A stretch of DNA of 26,257 bases. Source: a virus. The stretch is taken from positions 1 through 26,257 of the IMG/VR virus record IMGVR_UViG_3300042914_001339. One strand, 5' to 3'. The notes beneath the pieces were generated by a model, which did no database searches, was not told the origin of the DNA, and worked only from the letters and a program-made list of their open reading frames with translations. Position numbers and translations under genes: made by a program. Shown here piece by piece: positions 12,239 through 19,883 of the stretch; positions within the stretch are counted from its first letter, which is position 1, and each line of letters begins with the position of its first letter.

Positions 12239-12739
12239 TTATAAGTACCACCCATAATTTATCGTATTAGTATTTGGAAACATATCTCCGTTGCTATTCT
12301 CGTAGTATTCAGGGAATGATGCCTGATTGAAACACATATAATCTTTGAATCTCGTTGTGTAGTGTTGTGCGATGCTTTGTTGTTTGTTTATTAAATAATC
12401 AACTTCTTCTTTGCTTACTGTTTCGCTTGTTTCACTTCCTCCCTTGTAAATACCTTTATTTGCTATCTGATAAGACGCAAAAGGTAAATATTCATAAAAA
12501 GCCCAATGTATAACCATAGGCTTAATATACTTTGTTAAAAGCGTTGTATATGGCTCTGATAAATCATCAGCAACAATATCATCGTTTATCTTCTCAAATA
12601 ATCGTGTACCCAAATACTCCTGTATATGTGTGTCTTGTGCTATCTTGACAAATTGAATGAACTTGTCAGGATCTACATTACCATTTAATGCAGTGAACTT
12701 TTTTATATCTTCGGTTGTTACAAATATTGCTTGTGCCAT
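12239..12739 (-). CDS. DUF6712-like head-tail connector protein
   Basis: A 166-aa, mostly helical protein starting MAQAIFVTTEDIKKFTALNG. The pattern with FIQFVKIAQDTHIQEYLGTR, then LFEKI and YIKPMVIHWAFYEYLPF is what I know as DUF6712, a head-completion or adaptor protein of Bacteroidota phages. It resembles gp6-type connectors that attach below the portal. Its ATG shares a base with the portal stop (TAATG), supporting that role. About 54 nt without a gene lie between it and the holin candidate. Confidence 0.74.
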   Translation of the reverse strand: MAQAIFVTTEDIKKFTALNGNVDPDKFIQFVKIAQDTHIQEYLGTRLFEKINDDIVADDLSEPYTTLLTKYIKPMVIHWAFYEYLPFASYQIANKGIYKGGSETSETVSKEEVDYLINKQQSIAQHYTTRFKDYMCFNQASFPEYYENSNGDMFPNTNTINYGWYL

Positions 12740-14490
12740 TATTTTCTATAATTAGGATGATGTCCATTATCAGGCATATCAAAAGGTGCGATTTTACTTT
12801 CAGCAGTTCCGTATGGTCGTGGTTTGTATGATTTCGGAATACTTGCTACTTCCTCTGATGAGCTTAATGCCTTATCCTCAACATAACCTTTTCCGTCTTT
12901 TTTAGTTTTTAGTTTGTAAAGCACTTCGTTCCAAAAATGTCCACAGTTGGGTCCGCCTTTAAAGCGAAACAAATCGTAATTTTGTCCTTTATGTCCGAAT
13001 TTTTTATTTACTCCTGCCCTACTTGCTTTATCAATATCTTCTAAACGATAAACTACACCATTAGCAGTTCTACTCATCATTTGTTTGCAGAAGTTTCGCG
13101 AACTTGATTTTGAATATCGTTCAGAGTATTCATAACGTACTTTGTAAACTGACTTGTCTAAATTTGAATCTCTACTCGGAAATGAAGTAATATAATCAGC
13201 CAATTTAGTAAGCATTGATTTTTTTGGTTCGTGTTCTGCTATCCATTCGTCAATACTTGAATTATCTTCTTTGTATTCACGTTTCGCTACTACTTCCCAC
13301 TCATCACTTAAACATTCGCCTGATAACTCATCCAAAAAAGCATCTGCATCCTCATCATTTATTTCTTCTTGACTGCTCATATTAACCTGTGTTTCTTCAG
13401 GATCTATAATTGTCAATCGTTCAAAGTATAAGTCAAGTGAAATTCCGTTAAAAGAAAGTATCTTATCAAGCCCATCAATTATCAATTCTTGGAATGGCTT
13501 AATAACTGTATTATAGAAATAAGCACTTGCTACTTTTATTTCATCAGCATTTGAACTGAATCCTTGCCCTCCTTGATTGATACCTACTAAAAAAGAACTT
13601 GTAATATTGTGTCCGTTTAATATCTTATCTCGTGCCTCTGTTGCTAACCAAGAATAGTGTTCAGGTGCATCAGTTAAGCTAATATCTTCAACAGTTGTCG
13701 CTAAATCACGGTTATTGTTAAATGATACTATTACTTTTTGCCCTGTGCTACCCGTTAACTTCTTCATCACTTTAGAAGTGATTTCTTGTTGTTGTTCCTC
13801 TGTTGGTACAAGTCCGTTAAAATTGATAACTTTAGTTCCTGAAAAACTATTTTTTATTTCGTTAATTAGATACAAAGCAATTTCTTCTTCTGCTACGCAA
13901 TAGTCTAATGCACCCAAATAATCAACAAATGAAAAATACTTTTGACCTACTGAATAATTACCTAAAACAAGGATTTCAATACTCTCATTTGAAGTACCCA
14001 TTGCAGGTATTCTTGTAGGTACATACTTGCGTACATCCTCCCAATTATCAGAATAGTAGTAAGCGTTTATTTTACCTTTCTCATCGCACTTTTCGGGTCT
14101 AATTAAGTTGATAGGTAAATGCTCAACTCTCGCTATCTTTTTTCTGTCTTTGCTATATATTACTTGAAATACACAATTACCTAACATCTTCAAGTCCATA
14201 ATCACGGAACGAAGCATATCCTTCCCAAATAACATCTTCATTTGTGCGTATTCGTTAGGTTTACGAGCAGCATCTTTAGCGTTTAACCCATTACCATAGA
14301 TAAGTCTTGAAATGTTGTTTATACAAGCGTTATTTGTAGTAGAATTTTGGTAGCAGTCAATTAAGAAATCGTAGTAATCATTCTTATCTCCGTATTCTAC
14401 CCATTCGTTGCGTTTGCTTTCAACTATCTTCGGTTGTGTGTATTGGCTTAAATTGATAACGTGAATATCATTCATATATAATAAATTCAT
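12739..14490 (-). CDS. Phage portal protein with extra C-terminal domain
   Basis: A 583-aa protein. Residues about 1-370 form a portal core: YQNSTTNNACINNISRLIYG near the start, GNCVFQVIYSKDRKKIARVE, and EARDKILNGHNITSSFLVGI with an FSSNADEIKVAS helix typical of SPP1/HK97-type portals. A portal makes the 12-subunit ring through which DNA enters the capsid. Acidic and low-complexity linker at 370-425. Residues 448-530 (VYKVRYEYSERYS, SSRNFCKQMMSR, VVYRLEDI, GGPNCGHFWNE) form a second domain that I associate with the C-terminus of XkdF-type protease proteins; in this phage the protease is separate and lacks it. The internal ATG at 14475 is an equally likely start because it shortens the overlap with the upstream gene to 8 nt. 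Confidence 0.82.
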   Translation of the reverse strand: MNLLYMNDIHVINLSQYTQPKIVESKRNEWVEYGDKNDYYDFLIDCYQNSTTNNACINNISRLIYGNGLNAKDAARKPNEYAQMKMLFGKDMLRSVIMDLKMLGNCVFQVIYSKDRKKIARVEHLPINLIRPEKCDEKGKINAYYYSDNWEDVRKYVPTRIPAMGTSNESIEILVLGNYSVGQKYFSFVDYLGALDYCVAEEEIALYLINEIKNSFSGTKVINFNGLVPTEEQQQEITSKVMKKLTGSTGQKVIVSFNNNRDLATTVEDISLTDAPEHYSWLATEARDKILNGHNITSSFLVGINQGGQGFSSNADEIKVASAYFYNTVIKPFQELIIDGLDKILSFNGISLDLYFERLTIIDPEETQVNMSSQEEINDEDADAFLDELSGECLSDEWEVVAKREYKEDNSSIDEWIAEHEPKKSMLTKLADYITSFPSRDSNLDKSVYKVRYEYSERYSKSSSRNFCKQMMSRTANGVVYRLEDIDKASRAGVNKKFGHKGQNYDLFRFKGGPNCGHFWNEVLYKLKTKKDGKGYVEDKALSSSEEVASIPKSYKPRPYGTAESKIAPFDMPDNGHHPNYRK

Positions 14491-14800
14491 TGTCAGACGA
14501 TTTCTCTATGTATTCGTCTTTATTAATTGAATAGTCCGTGATTTCCTGATTTGTACAAAATACTTTGTCTTTATACACTACGTTACCATCTCCATTGAAT
14601 AGAGTAAGCGAATAAAAGTTACCTTCTTTAGTTTCAGAAATAAATGTTATCTGATGATAATAACCTATTCTTTCGGGAGATACATCATATTGGTAAACGT
14701 TACCTGATGATTCATTTACTAAACGTAGATTCACTCCTGTATAATATCTCGGTATTATTTTAAATGATTGGCTTGTATTTTGTTCTTTTAGGATAATCAT
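14468..14800 (-). CDS. Putative virion-associated protein, 110 aa
   Basis: The protein starts MIILKEQNTSQSFKIIPRYY and is strand-rich throughout (GVNLRLVNESSGNVYQYDVS and later FYSLTLFNGDGNVVYKDKVF). The pattern suggests an immunoglobulin-like or beta-sandwich domain. Similar small proteins occur beside the portal in Bacteroidota phages, in my recollection. The leader contains a copy of the dispersed motif (14820-14829) right after a terminator, so expression may rely on a separate promoter or read-through. Function unknown. Confidence 0.62.
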   Translation of the reverse strand: MIILKEQNTSQSFKIIPRYYTGVNLRLVNESSGNVYQYDVSPERIGYYHQITFISETKEGNFYSLTLFNGDGNVVYKDKVFCTNQEITDYSINKDEYIEKSSDNEFIIYE

Positions 14801-14838
14801 ATACTTATATAACTTGAAGTCCGTGTTTTTGTTTTAAA

Positions 14839-14868
14839 TAAAAAAGGGATACATCTCTGCATCCCTTA
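14839..14868 (-). terminator. Intrinsic terminator after the tail-tube gene
   Basis: On the minus strand AAGGGAT (14861-14867) pairs with ATCCCTT (14844-14850) and is followed by a U-rich run. The 10-nt loop GCAGAGATGT is identical to the core of the loop in the 10047-10079 terminator. Confidence 0.82.
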
Positions 14869-14889
14869 ATTATTATTGATTAGTTGTTG

Positions 14890-15432
14890 TTATTCAACTA
14901 CCGTACCACCTATATCAGTCAATAAAGCTGCCTGCGTAGTAGCATCAAAATAGTTAGCAAATGTTTTCTCACGAGCAACTAATGTAACTTCGTATCCTGT
15001 CATATCGCCCATAGCAGCACCACTATTTGCGTTGATAGTTGTTACATCACATCCGAACTCTTTACCTACTAAAAAGAAATTATTGTTATTTGTTTTAACA
15101 ATTACTTGAGGATTACCGTAAGCTAATAATTTCAACTCTTTGTGCATAGTAGCACTCATTACAGGCAAATTCAAAACAAGTGTTTGCTCAACAAATGTAG
15201 TACCGTTTTCACGAGAAGTAGTCATCACTTGATTAAAAGTAGATGTTCCTTTCAAATCATATTTGTAAAGCGTTGGCGAACCAGCAGCAGTATCAATCAC
15301 ATCAGAATTATCTCCTGTTAAATATGTAATTGCACCGATTGGGTCAGAAGCATTTATGAAATAGATAGCATCCAAACCACCTACTGCATCTGTACAAGGT
15401 AATGCCCTACCTTTTGAAATATCACAAGCCAT
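14890..15432 (-). CDS. Major tail-tube-like protein
   Basis: This 180-aa protein begins MACDISKGRALPCTDAVGGL and has YFINASDPIGAITYLTGDNS, then KYDLKGTSTFNQVMTTSREN. Its beta-rich composition, length and FVEQTLVLNLPVMSATMHKE segment fit phage tail-tube subunits. It lies directly after the capsid gene and is bracketed by two terminators, which suits a protein needed in many copies. The MACDISxGR start is common in Bacteroidota phage tail proteins as I recall. The exact subunit class cannot be proven by reading. Confidence 0.7.
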   Translation of the reverse strand: MACDISKGRALPCTDAVGGLDAIYFINASDPIGAITYLTGDNSDVIDTAAGSPTLYKYDLKGTSTFNQVMTTSRENGTTFVEQTLVLNLPVMSATMHKELKLLAYGNPQVIVKTNNNNFFLVGKEFGCDVTTINANSGAAMGDMTGYEVTLVAREKTFANYFDATTQAALLTDIGGTVVE

Positions 15433-15455
15433 TTTTTAAATTATTTAAAGTTTAT

Positions 15456-15486
15456 AAAAAAAGGGTGGCAGATATTCCACCACCCT
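15456..15486 (-). terminator. Intrinsic terminator after the major capsid gene
   Basis: On the minus strand AGGGTGG (15480-15486) pairs with CCACCCT (15462-15468) around an 11-nt loop, followed by seven U residues. It lies 20 nt after the capsid stop, consistent with a high-level capsid message. Confidence 0.82.
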
Positions 15487-15506
15487 CGATAATTAATAGG
15501 TTAATA

Positions 15507-16442
15507 TTAGTCTACTGCTGTAGTTGACAAATACCATACGATTTCAGAACCGAATGCATACTCAACACCACCTGTATATACCATGTTGAAACGAACCATA
15601 CCTGTCATATCATACTCATCCATGTTTTTGATACGGATTTCATTATGGTCAGCTAATAGACCTGTACCAAATGCAAGATTTTTCTTATCGTATGCTACAA
15701 ATGTATTATCAGGCAAAGTATCAATAACTTCAAGTGTATAACGACCAAATTTCATCATTTTATCATCACCACCTAAACCATTATTGATTCCTTGCGTTAC
15801 CAATAAGTTATTATAAGCAGTAGCCCAATTTTCAGAGATACCGATTACTAAACCTGCTGATTTACGAACTGCTAATGGAATAGCTGCGATTGCTTTTTTA
15901 GTTTCAGCAAGTACATTGTCCTCATCAATTGCTTCTGCTGCTGGTACAATACCGTTATTTGCTTTAATTACATCTCCATCAGCTTCGAACTTAGGTATAA
16001 ATCCTTCAAAATGTCCAGAAGTATCACCATTACCATTCCAAATGTCCTCATCAACTCCCACTGCTGTATCTCCTAATACTTGAGAAATTAATGCTGTTTC
16101 AACATCTGCTGGCATTTCGTCATTATGAGCAGAAAATCCCATAGATGCACTTGACCAAATTTGTCTTAAATCCTCTTTACAAATTTCCAAAGGAACTTGG
16201 ATTTTTTTAGGTGTTAACAATTTTTCATTTAATGTAATTGCACTTGATGGATTCCAACCACACGCATAGTCTTTACGACCATCCGCATATTCAATTTTTC
16301 TTAATGAAATTTGAAAATCAATATCAGGTAATACCGTGATAAGACCTCTTGAAATAGTCGTTGCTTCTTTGAATGCTTTTCCGATTATTTCTCCTGCAAC
16401 CTGCCCCGCATAGTTGCTACTTACTGTTAAATCTGTTGCCAT
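15507..16442 (-). CDS. Major capsid protein
   Basis: A 311-aa protein starting MATDLTVSSNYAGQVAGEII, with TISRGLITVLPDIDFQISLR, KIQVPLEICKEDLRQIW and DEDIWNGNGDTSGHFEGFIP. The GNG-(x)n-GFIP stretch is typical of the E-loop to P-domain region of HK97-fold major capsid proteins in Bacteroidota phages. RKSAGLVIGISENWATAYNN, DTLPDNTFVAYDKKNLAFGT and the final YTGGVEYAFGSEIVWYLS fit the A-domain and last strand. It follows the protease and scaffold-like genes and is followed by a strong terminator. The leader ends in AAATAAATAACAA. Assignment is supported by context and family look. Confidence 0.84.
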   Translation of the reverse strand: MATDLTVSSNYAGQVAGEIIGKAFKEATTISRGLITVLPDIDFQISLRKIEYADGRKDYACGWNPSSAITLNEKLLTPKKIQVPLEICKEDLRQIWSSASMGFSAHNDEMPADVETALISQVLGDTAVGVDEDIWNGNGDTSGHFEGFIPKFEADGDVIKANNGIVPAAEAIDEDNVLAETKKAIAAIPLAVRKSAGLVIGISENWATAYNNLLVTQGINNGLGGDDKMMKFGRYTLEVIDTLPDNTFVAYDKKNLAFGTGLLADHNEIRIKNMDEYDMTGMVRFNMVYTGGVEYAFGSEIVWYLSTTAVD

Positions 16443-16445
16443 TTG

Positions 16446-17039
16446 TTATTTATTTAATTTAGCGTTTAAAAATTCGTTTATATTTCCTTTTTTGTTAAAT
16501 AAGCTACTTGTATTTTTGCTTAATTTAGTTTCAGGATTGAATACAATTGGATCAGCTGCAGCTTCATTTTTTTCTGCATTTTCAACCTCTTGTGCTTTCA
16601 ATTCAGTTAATTTTTGTAGTTCTTCTTTAAGTTTTGTATTTTCTGCCATCAATGATTCGATTTCAGCGAAATATAATTCTTTAGAAATTGTTTCAACTAC
16701 TTTTTTAGGTTGTGCTTCTTCTTCCATTTGAACTTGTGATTCTTCTGTTTCAGAAACTATCGGAGCATTGTCATTTGTTGTTTCTTCAGTTTGAGCATCT
16801 TTAATTTCTTTAATTACTCCTTCTTGCTCAACTACTAAAACTCGCCCATCTTCCAAAATGTGTTCTCCTACAGGTGCAGGTACAATTCCCTCTGGTGTAA
16901 CTATTCCAACTGAATAACCTGCTTCAAAACTTTCTGCTTCGATTACAGTTACTCCGTCTTGTAGTTTCATTTGAGCAAGTTTTACCTCCAATCCAAGAAG
17001 TGTTTTCACTTCATTCAAGACTTTTGTTGCTTTGTTCAT
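16446..17039 (-). CDS. Scaffold-like head assembly protein
   Basis: This 197-aa protein has two parts. Residues 28-80 form a beta-rich domain: GVTVIEAESFEAGYSVGIVT, then PEGIVPAPVGEHILEDGRVL and VVEQEGVIKEI, a repeat-like hairpin pattern. Residues 85-120 are acidic. Residues 118-160 form a coiled coil (ELYFAEIESLMAENTKLKEE). The last 30 residues are basic (NKKGNINEFLNAKLNK). This looks like a scaffold with a capsid-interacting tail, encoded just before the capsid gene as usual. The protease one gene upstream would remove it. An additional role as a decoration protein is possible. Confidence 0.72.
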   Translation of the reverse strand: MNKATKVLNEVKTLLGLEVKLAQMKLQDGVTVIEAESFEAGYSVGIVTPEGIVPAPVGEHILEDGRVLVVEQEGVIKEIKDAQTEETTNDNAPIVSETEESQVQMEEEAQPKKVVETISKELYFAEIESLMAENTKLKEELQKLTELKAQEVENAEKNEAAADPIVFNPETKLSKNTSSLFNKKGNINEFLNAKLNK

Positions 17040-17067
17040 ATTACTACTATTTATTTAATTAACTTGA

Positions 17068-17220
17068 TTATAATTGTCTTGTTTCATTTTCGTTTATAAT
17101 CACATCTTGGTCAGCAGTTACCAAACTACCTAATCCTTGACCTTTAGACTGCTCTAAATAGTCCTCTAATTGTGGCTTAAGTACTTCTCCCGTACCTGCC
17201 AAGTTTACTTTTTTAGCCAT
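17068..17220 (-). CDS. Small head-region protein, 50 aa
   Basis: A frame from the ATG at 17220 codes for MAKKVNLAGTGEVLKPQLED, then YLEQSKGQGLGSLVTADQDV and a short polar end. It shares one base with the protease stop (TAATG) and ends 28 nt before the scaffold-like gene, so it fits the operon. It is soluble with a basic start and glycine-rich middle. No family recognised; position suggests a head assembly helper. Confidence 0.65.
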   Translation of the reverse strand: MAKKVNLAGTGEVLKPQLEDYLEQSKGQGLGSLVTADQDVIINENETRQL

Positions 17221-17789
17221 TATATTTGTTTTAATATTTCCTTTATTTGTTCAAGTAGTTCTTCGTCTTTTGATAATCCTAACTTTTCAAGACCTGAAAA
17301 CATTGCTTCGATTGAATATCCTTTGTAAGTTCCGTCTTTTACTTGTTGCCATACTTGCTCATTATCAATCTTACTCATTACTACCCACTCTCCACCTTTA
17401 GGATTTAAATTGTATAAGTTTGATTTGTCGTTATTAGCATCTTCTACTATCCAACTTTCAATTACACTTACTCCATCCGTGTTTTTCTCGTGTTCTAAAG
17501 TGAAATTTTGTAGGTTAAGTTGTTTCATATACAACTCTTGAGCCTCTCTAATTGTATCAGCAGAGAAATAAATATTGAATTCTTTGCCTTTTAAAACACG
17601 ATAGATACGTTTGTCAGGAACTAATGCAAATCCAACTACTATTCTTCTTTCAGAATCAATAACTTTTAGTTCTACTTTTTCAGAAGATAATGCTATAAAA
17701 TCTTCTTCGATTGCAGGATTCTCTACTAATGAAATAGCGAAAACACCATCTTTCGCATCTTCTATTGTTAATTCTACTTCTTGTAACAT
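17220..17789 (-). CDS. XkdF-like prohead protease
   Basis: The 189-aa protein begins MLQEVELTIEDAKDGVFAIS and has SLVENPAIEEDFIALS (20-35), the conserved opening of XkdF-type putative serine proteases. VVGFALVPDKRIYR follows. H100 (FTLEHEKNTDG), ESWIVED (111-117) and GYSIEA with S159 are the likely catalytic and core positions of the herpesvirus-protease-like fold. Such enzymes mature the prohead by removing scaffold. Order protease, small gene, scaffold, capsid is standard. It stops soon after the protease domain, whereas relatives I recall carry an additional C-terminal domain, which here is at the end of the portal. Confidence 0.8.
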   Translation of the reverse strand: MLQEVELTIEDAKDGVFAISLVENPAIEEDFIALSSEKVELKVIDSERRIVVGFALVPDKRIYRVLKGKEFNIYFSADTIREAQELYMKQLNLQNFTLEHEKNTDGVSVIESWIVEDANNDKSNLYNLNPKGGEWVVMSKIDNEQVWQQVKDGTYKGYSIEAMFSGLEKLGLSKDEELLEQIKEILKQI

Positions 17790-17812
17790 ATCTTTTTATT
17801 TATATAACTTAA

Positions 17813-19735
17813 TTAAAGAACACTTGTTTTAATTGCTTTCTGCTCTAACATTTGAGCAGTTGTAATGTCACTTGCTACTACATAGGCTTTCAATGGTTGT
17901 GCAGATAGTCCTTGCAATAGTTGTGATGTTTGATTTCCACCTACTATATTGAATGTTGGTGTCATTGATTGAGTAATATTGTTGGCGTTTGGAATATTAC
18001 TATCCATATTTGCATTTCCTCCTTCAAATTGTTGTGCCGATATTTTAGCAATATTTACTGCACCTGCTGCTGCTGCGATTCCTGCTTCAACAAATTGCAT
18101 ACCTGTTGCTAATTTAATCGGATTACCTCCTGCCGTTAATGCACCTGTAACTGCCAATGCAGTATTTATAATTGCACTTGATAAATTAAATGCTTTTTGT
18201 ATCTTAAATTGTGCTTTTGCATCTTTCTCATTCTTCGTAGTAAATAAAGTGGTAGCATCTGATAAGATAGATAATGCTTGGGAAGCCATTTGCCATCTTT
18301 TTGTTAAATACCTTCTATTTATTTCAGATATATCTCTTTGCTTTGCTTCTTCAATTATTTTTTCTTGTTCGGCATTTCCTTTCGCTGCTTGTTCTAATGC
18401 AAAGTATTTATCATTTACTAATTGAATTTCTCTATCTTGATTTGATAGTGATAATAGATAACTTTCTTCTTGAAGATTCTCTATTTTTAATAGATAATCA
18501 TTTTCTGCTTGTACCTTTAATCTGTCTGCTTCTTTTTTTGCTTCTACATCTTTTTTATAGTATTCAGTATCTAACTTATCTAAATCAGCAATAAGGTTAG
18601 TTCTGATTTCTTTTATTAATTCAGATTTTTGGCTTTCAGTAGCATTTGAATCTTTTATTTCTTGAATCCGTCTTTCTGCATTTACAATTAATTGTGTTTG
18701 TTCTCTTTGATTTAATTTATCAATTTGTTTTATTTGTTCATCTACTATTTCATTTCGTAAATTTTTTATCTCCTTCTCTTTCTTCTGTTCTTTTTCTAAT
18801 AAAGCATCATTTATTTTTTTTCTTTTTTCAACTAATAAATCAGCTTCTTTTTCTTCAATGCTTAATTTTAAATCTGTATACTCATTAGATAACTTTAAAT
18901 AATTTTTTTCAGCTTCTTCAAATTGCTTTGTAGTGCCTACTCTTGATAAATATAAATAACGATTTTCTGATTGTTTTACTTCATCTTCTAAACCTTGTAA
19001 TCTTCGTTTTTGATATTGTAATGTTAATTTTGTTAATTCTTCTTCTGACGCACCTCTTTTTTTAGCATTTAATATATCTTGTCTTGCATTAAAGTCTAAT
19101 CCTCTTGCTACTGCATCTAATCTATTTTGTTGTTGTTCAATAGAATCAGTTGTTGCTTTAAATGCTTTATCTAAATTTTTTTGTGCTTGTGCTGCTTGTT
19201 CTGCTTCATCATTCATTGATTGATAAGCATAAATTAAACCACCTATTGCAGTTACAACTAATCCAATCCCTGTTAATGCGAATGCCCTACCCGCAGCAGT
19301 CATTGCAGCAAATGAATTTTTAACAACAGAACCTAATGCAATAAAACTATCTTTGGCTTCAAATACACCTTGAATACCTTGTGATAATGCCATTGCAGAT
19401 TGTACTTTCAAAAGTGTTTTTTGCAAATCTTCACTTTCAACACCCATCACACCTAAAGCACCCTCAAATGCTTGAAATCCATTTAATACACCACCTATTG
19501 AAGTAGATAATGCGTTAAACTTTGCATCAGGATTAAAGGCATCAGTTAATTTTTTAGCATCTTCAATCCTGTCTTTTAACTCTGCTGCTTTCTTTGCTGC
19601 GTTTGCTGCTTCTGTACTTGTTGCACCGAATTTTTCTGATAGTATGGCAACTTCTTGTTGTGCTTCTCTTAATTGACTTCTTAAACTGCCTAAATTAGTT
19701 TCTACATTTAACTCTATTGTCTTATTTTCTGCCAT
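17813..19735 (-). CDS. Tail tape measure protein
   Basis: A 640-aa protein. Residues 1-65 are a coiled coil (LGSLRSQLREAQQEVAILSE). A hydrophobic segment (AFALTGIGLVVTAIGGLIYA, 151-170) is a membrane helix typical of tape measures. Residues about 175-480 form a very long glutamate and lysine-rich coiled coil. The end holds a second hydrophobic alanine and glycine-rich region, FNLSSAIINTALAVTGALTA and FVEAGIAAAAGAVNIAKISA. This layout sets tail length and helps DNA delivery. At 640 residues a moderately short flexible or contractile-free tail is implied. It follows the 53-aa gene with a 14-nt overlap. Confidence 0.88.
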   Translation of the reverse strand: MAENKTIELNVETNLGSLRSQLREAQQEVAILSEKFGATSTEAANAAKKAAELKDRIEDAKKLTDAFNPDAKFNALSTSIGGVLNGFQAFEGALGVMGVESEDLQKTLLKVQSAMALSQGIQGVFEAKDSFIALGSVVKNSFAAMTAAGRAFALTGIGLVVTAIGGLIYAYQSMNDEAEQAAQAQKNLDKAFKATTDSIEQQQNRLDAVARGLDFNARQDILNAKKRGASEEELTKLTLQYQKRRLQGLEDEVKQSENRYLYLSRVGTTKQFEEAEKNYLKLSNEYTDLKLSIEEKEADLLVEKRKKINDALLEKEQKKEKEIKNLRNEIVDEQIKQIDKLNQREQTQLIVNAERRIQEIKDSNATESQKSELIKEIRTNLIADLDKLDTEYYKKDVEAKKEADRLKVQAENDYLLKIENLQEESYLLSLSNQDREIQLVNDKYFALEQAAKGNAEQEKIIEEAKQRDISEINRRYLTKRWQMASQALSILSDATTLFTTKNEKDAKAQFKIQKAFNLSSAIINTALAVTGALTAGGNPIKLATGMQFVEAGIAAAAGAVNIAKISAQQFEGGNANMDSNIPNANNITQSMTPTFNIVGGNQTSQLLQGLSAQPLKAYVVASDITTAQMLEQKAIKTSVL

Positions 19736-19883
19736 TTTTTAGGTTTTTAAGTTGTCTTTTGCCTTGTTTAATTGCTTGTTTTACACTTGTAGGAATTTGG
19801 TATTTCCCCTTTGCTATTTCGATGTTCTCCGTCTTTCCGTAGAACTCATCGAATTGAAGTAAGTTTAAAATATTCTGTATCAT
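19722..19883 (-). CDS. Small tail-region protein, 53 aa
   Basis: The ATG at 19883 overlaps the stop of the 785-aa gene (ATGA). The frame reads MIQNILNLLQFDEFYGKTEN, then IEIAKGKYQIPTSVKQAIKQ and a very basic end (GKRQLKNLKNGRK). It overlaps the tape-measure start by 14 nt. Its place just before the tape measure is that of tail assembly chaperones in many phages, but it is too short and dissimilar to claim that. Function unknown. Confidence 0.62.
   Translation of the reverse strand: MIQNILNLLQFDEFYGKTENIEIAKGKYQIPTSVKQAIKQGKRQLKNLKNGRK

Noticed and set aside
17068-17220. Idea that the gap between protease and scaffold genes is noncoding
   Set aside because: A 50-codon frame with a TAATG junction to the protease stop fills it, so it is annotated as a gene.
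16414-19000. Several plus-strand open frames of about 75-150 codons opposite the scaffold, protease and tape-measure genes
   Set aside because: They are antisense shadows, composed of leucine/serine/phenylalanine runs created by the codons of the real minus-strand genes, with no start signals.
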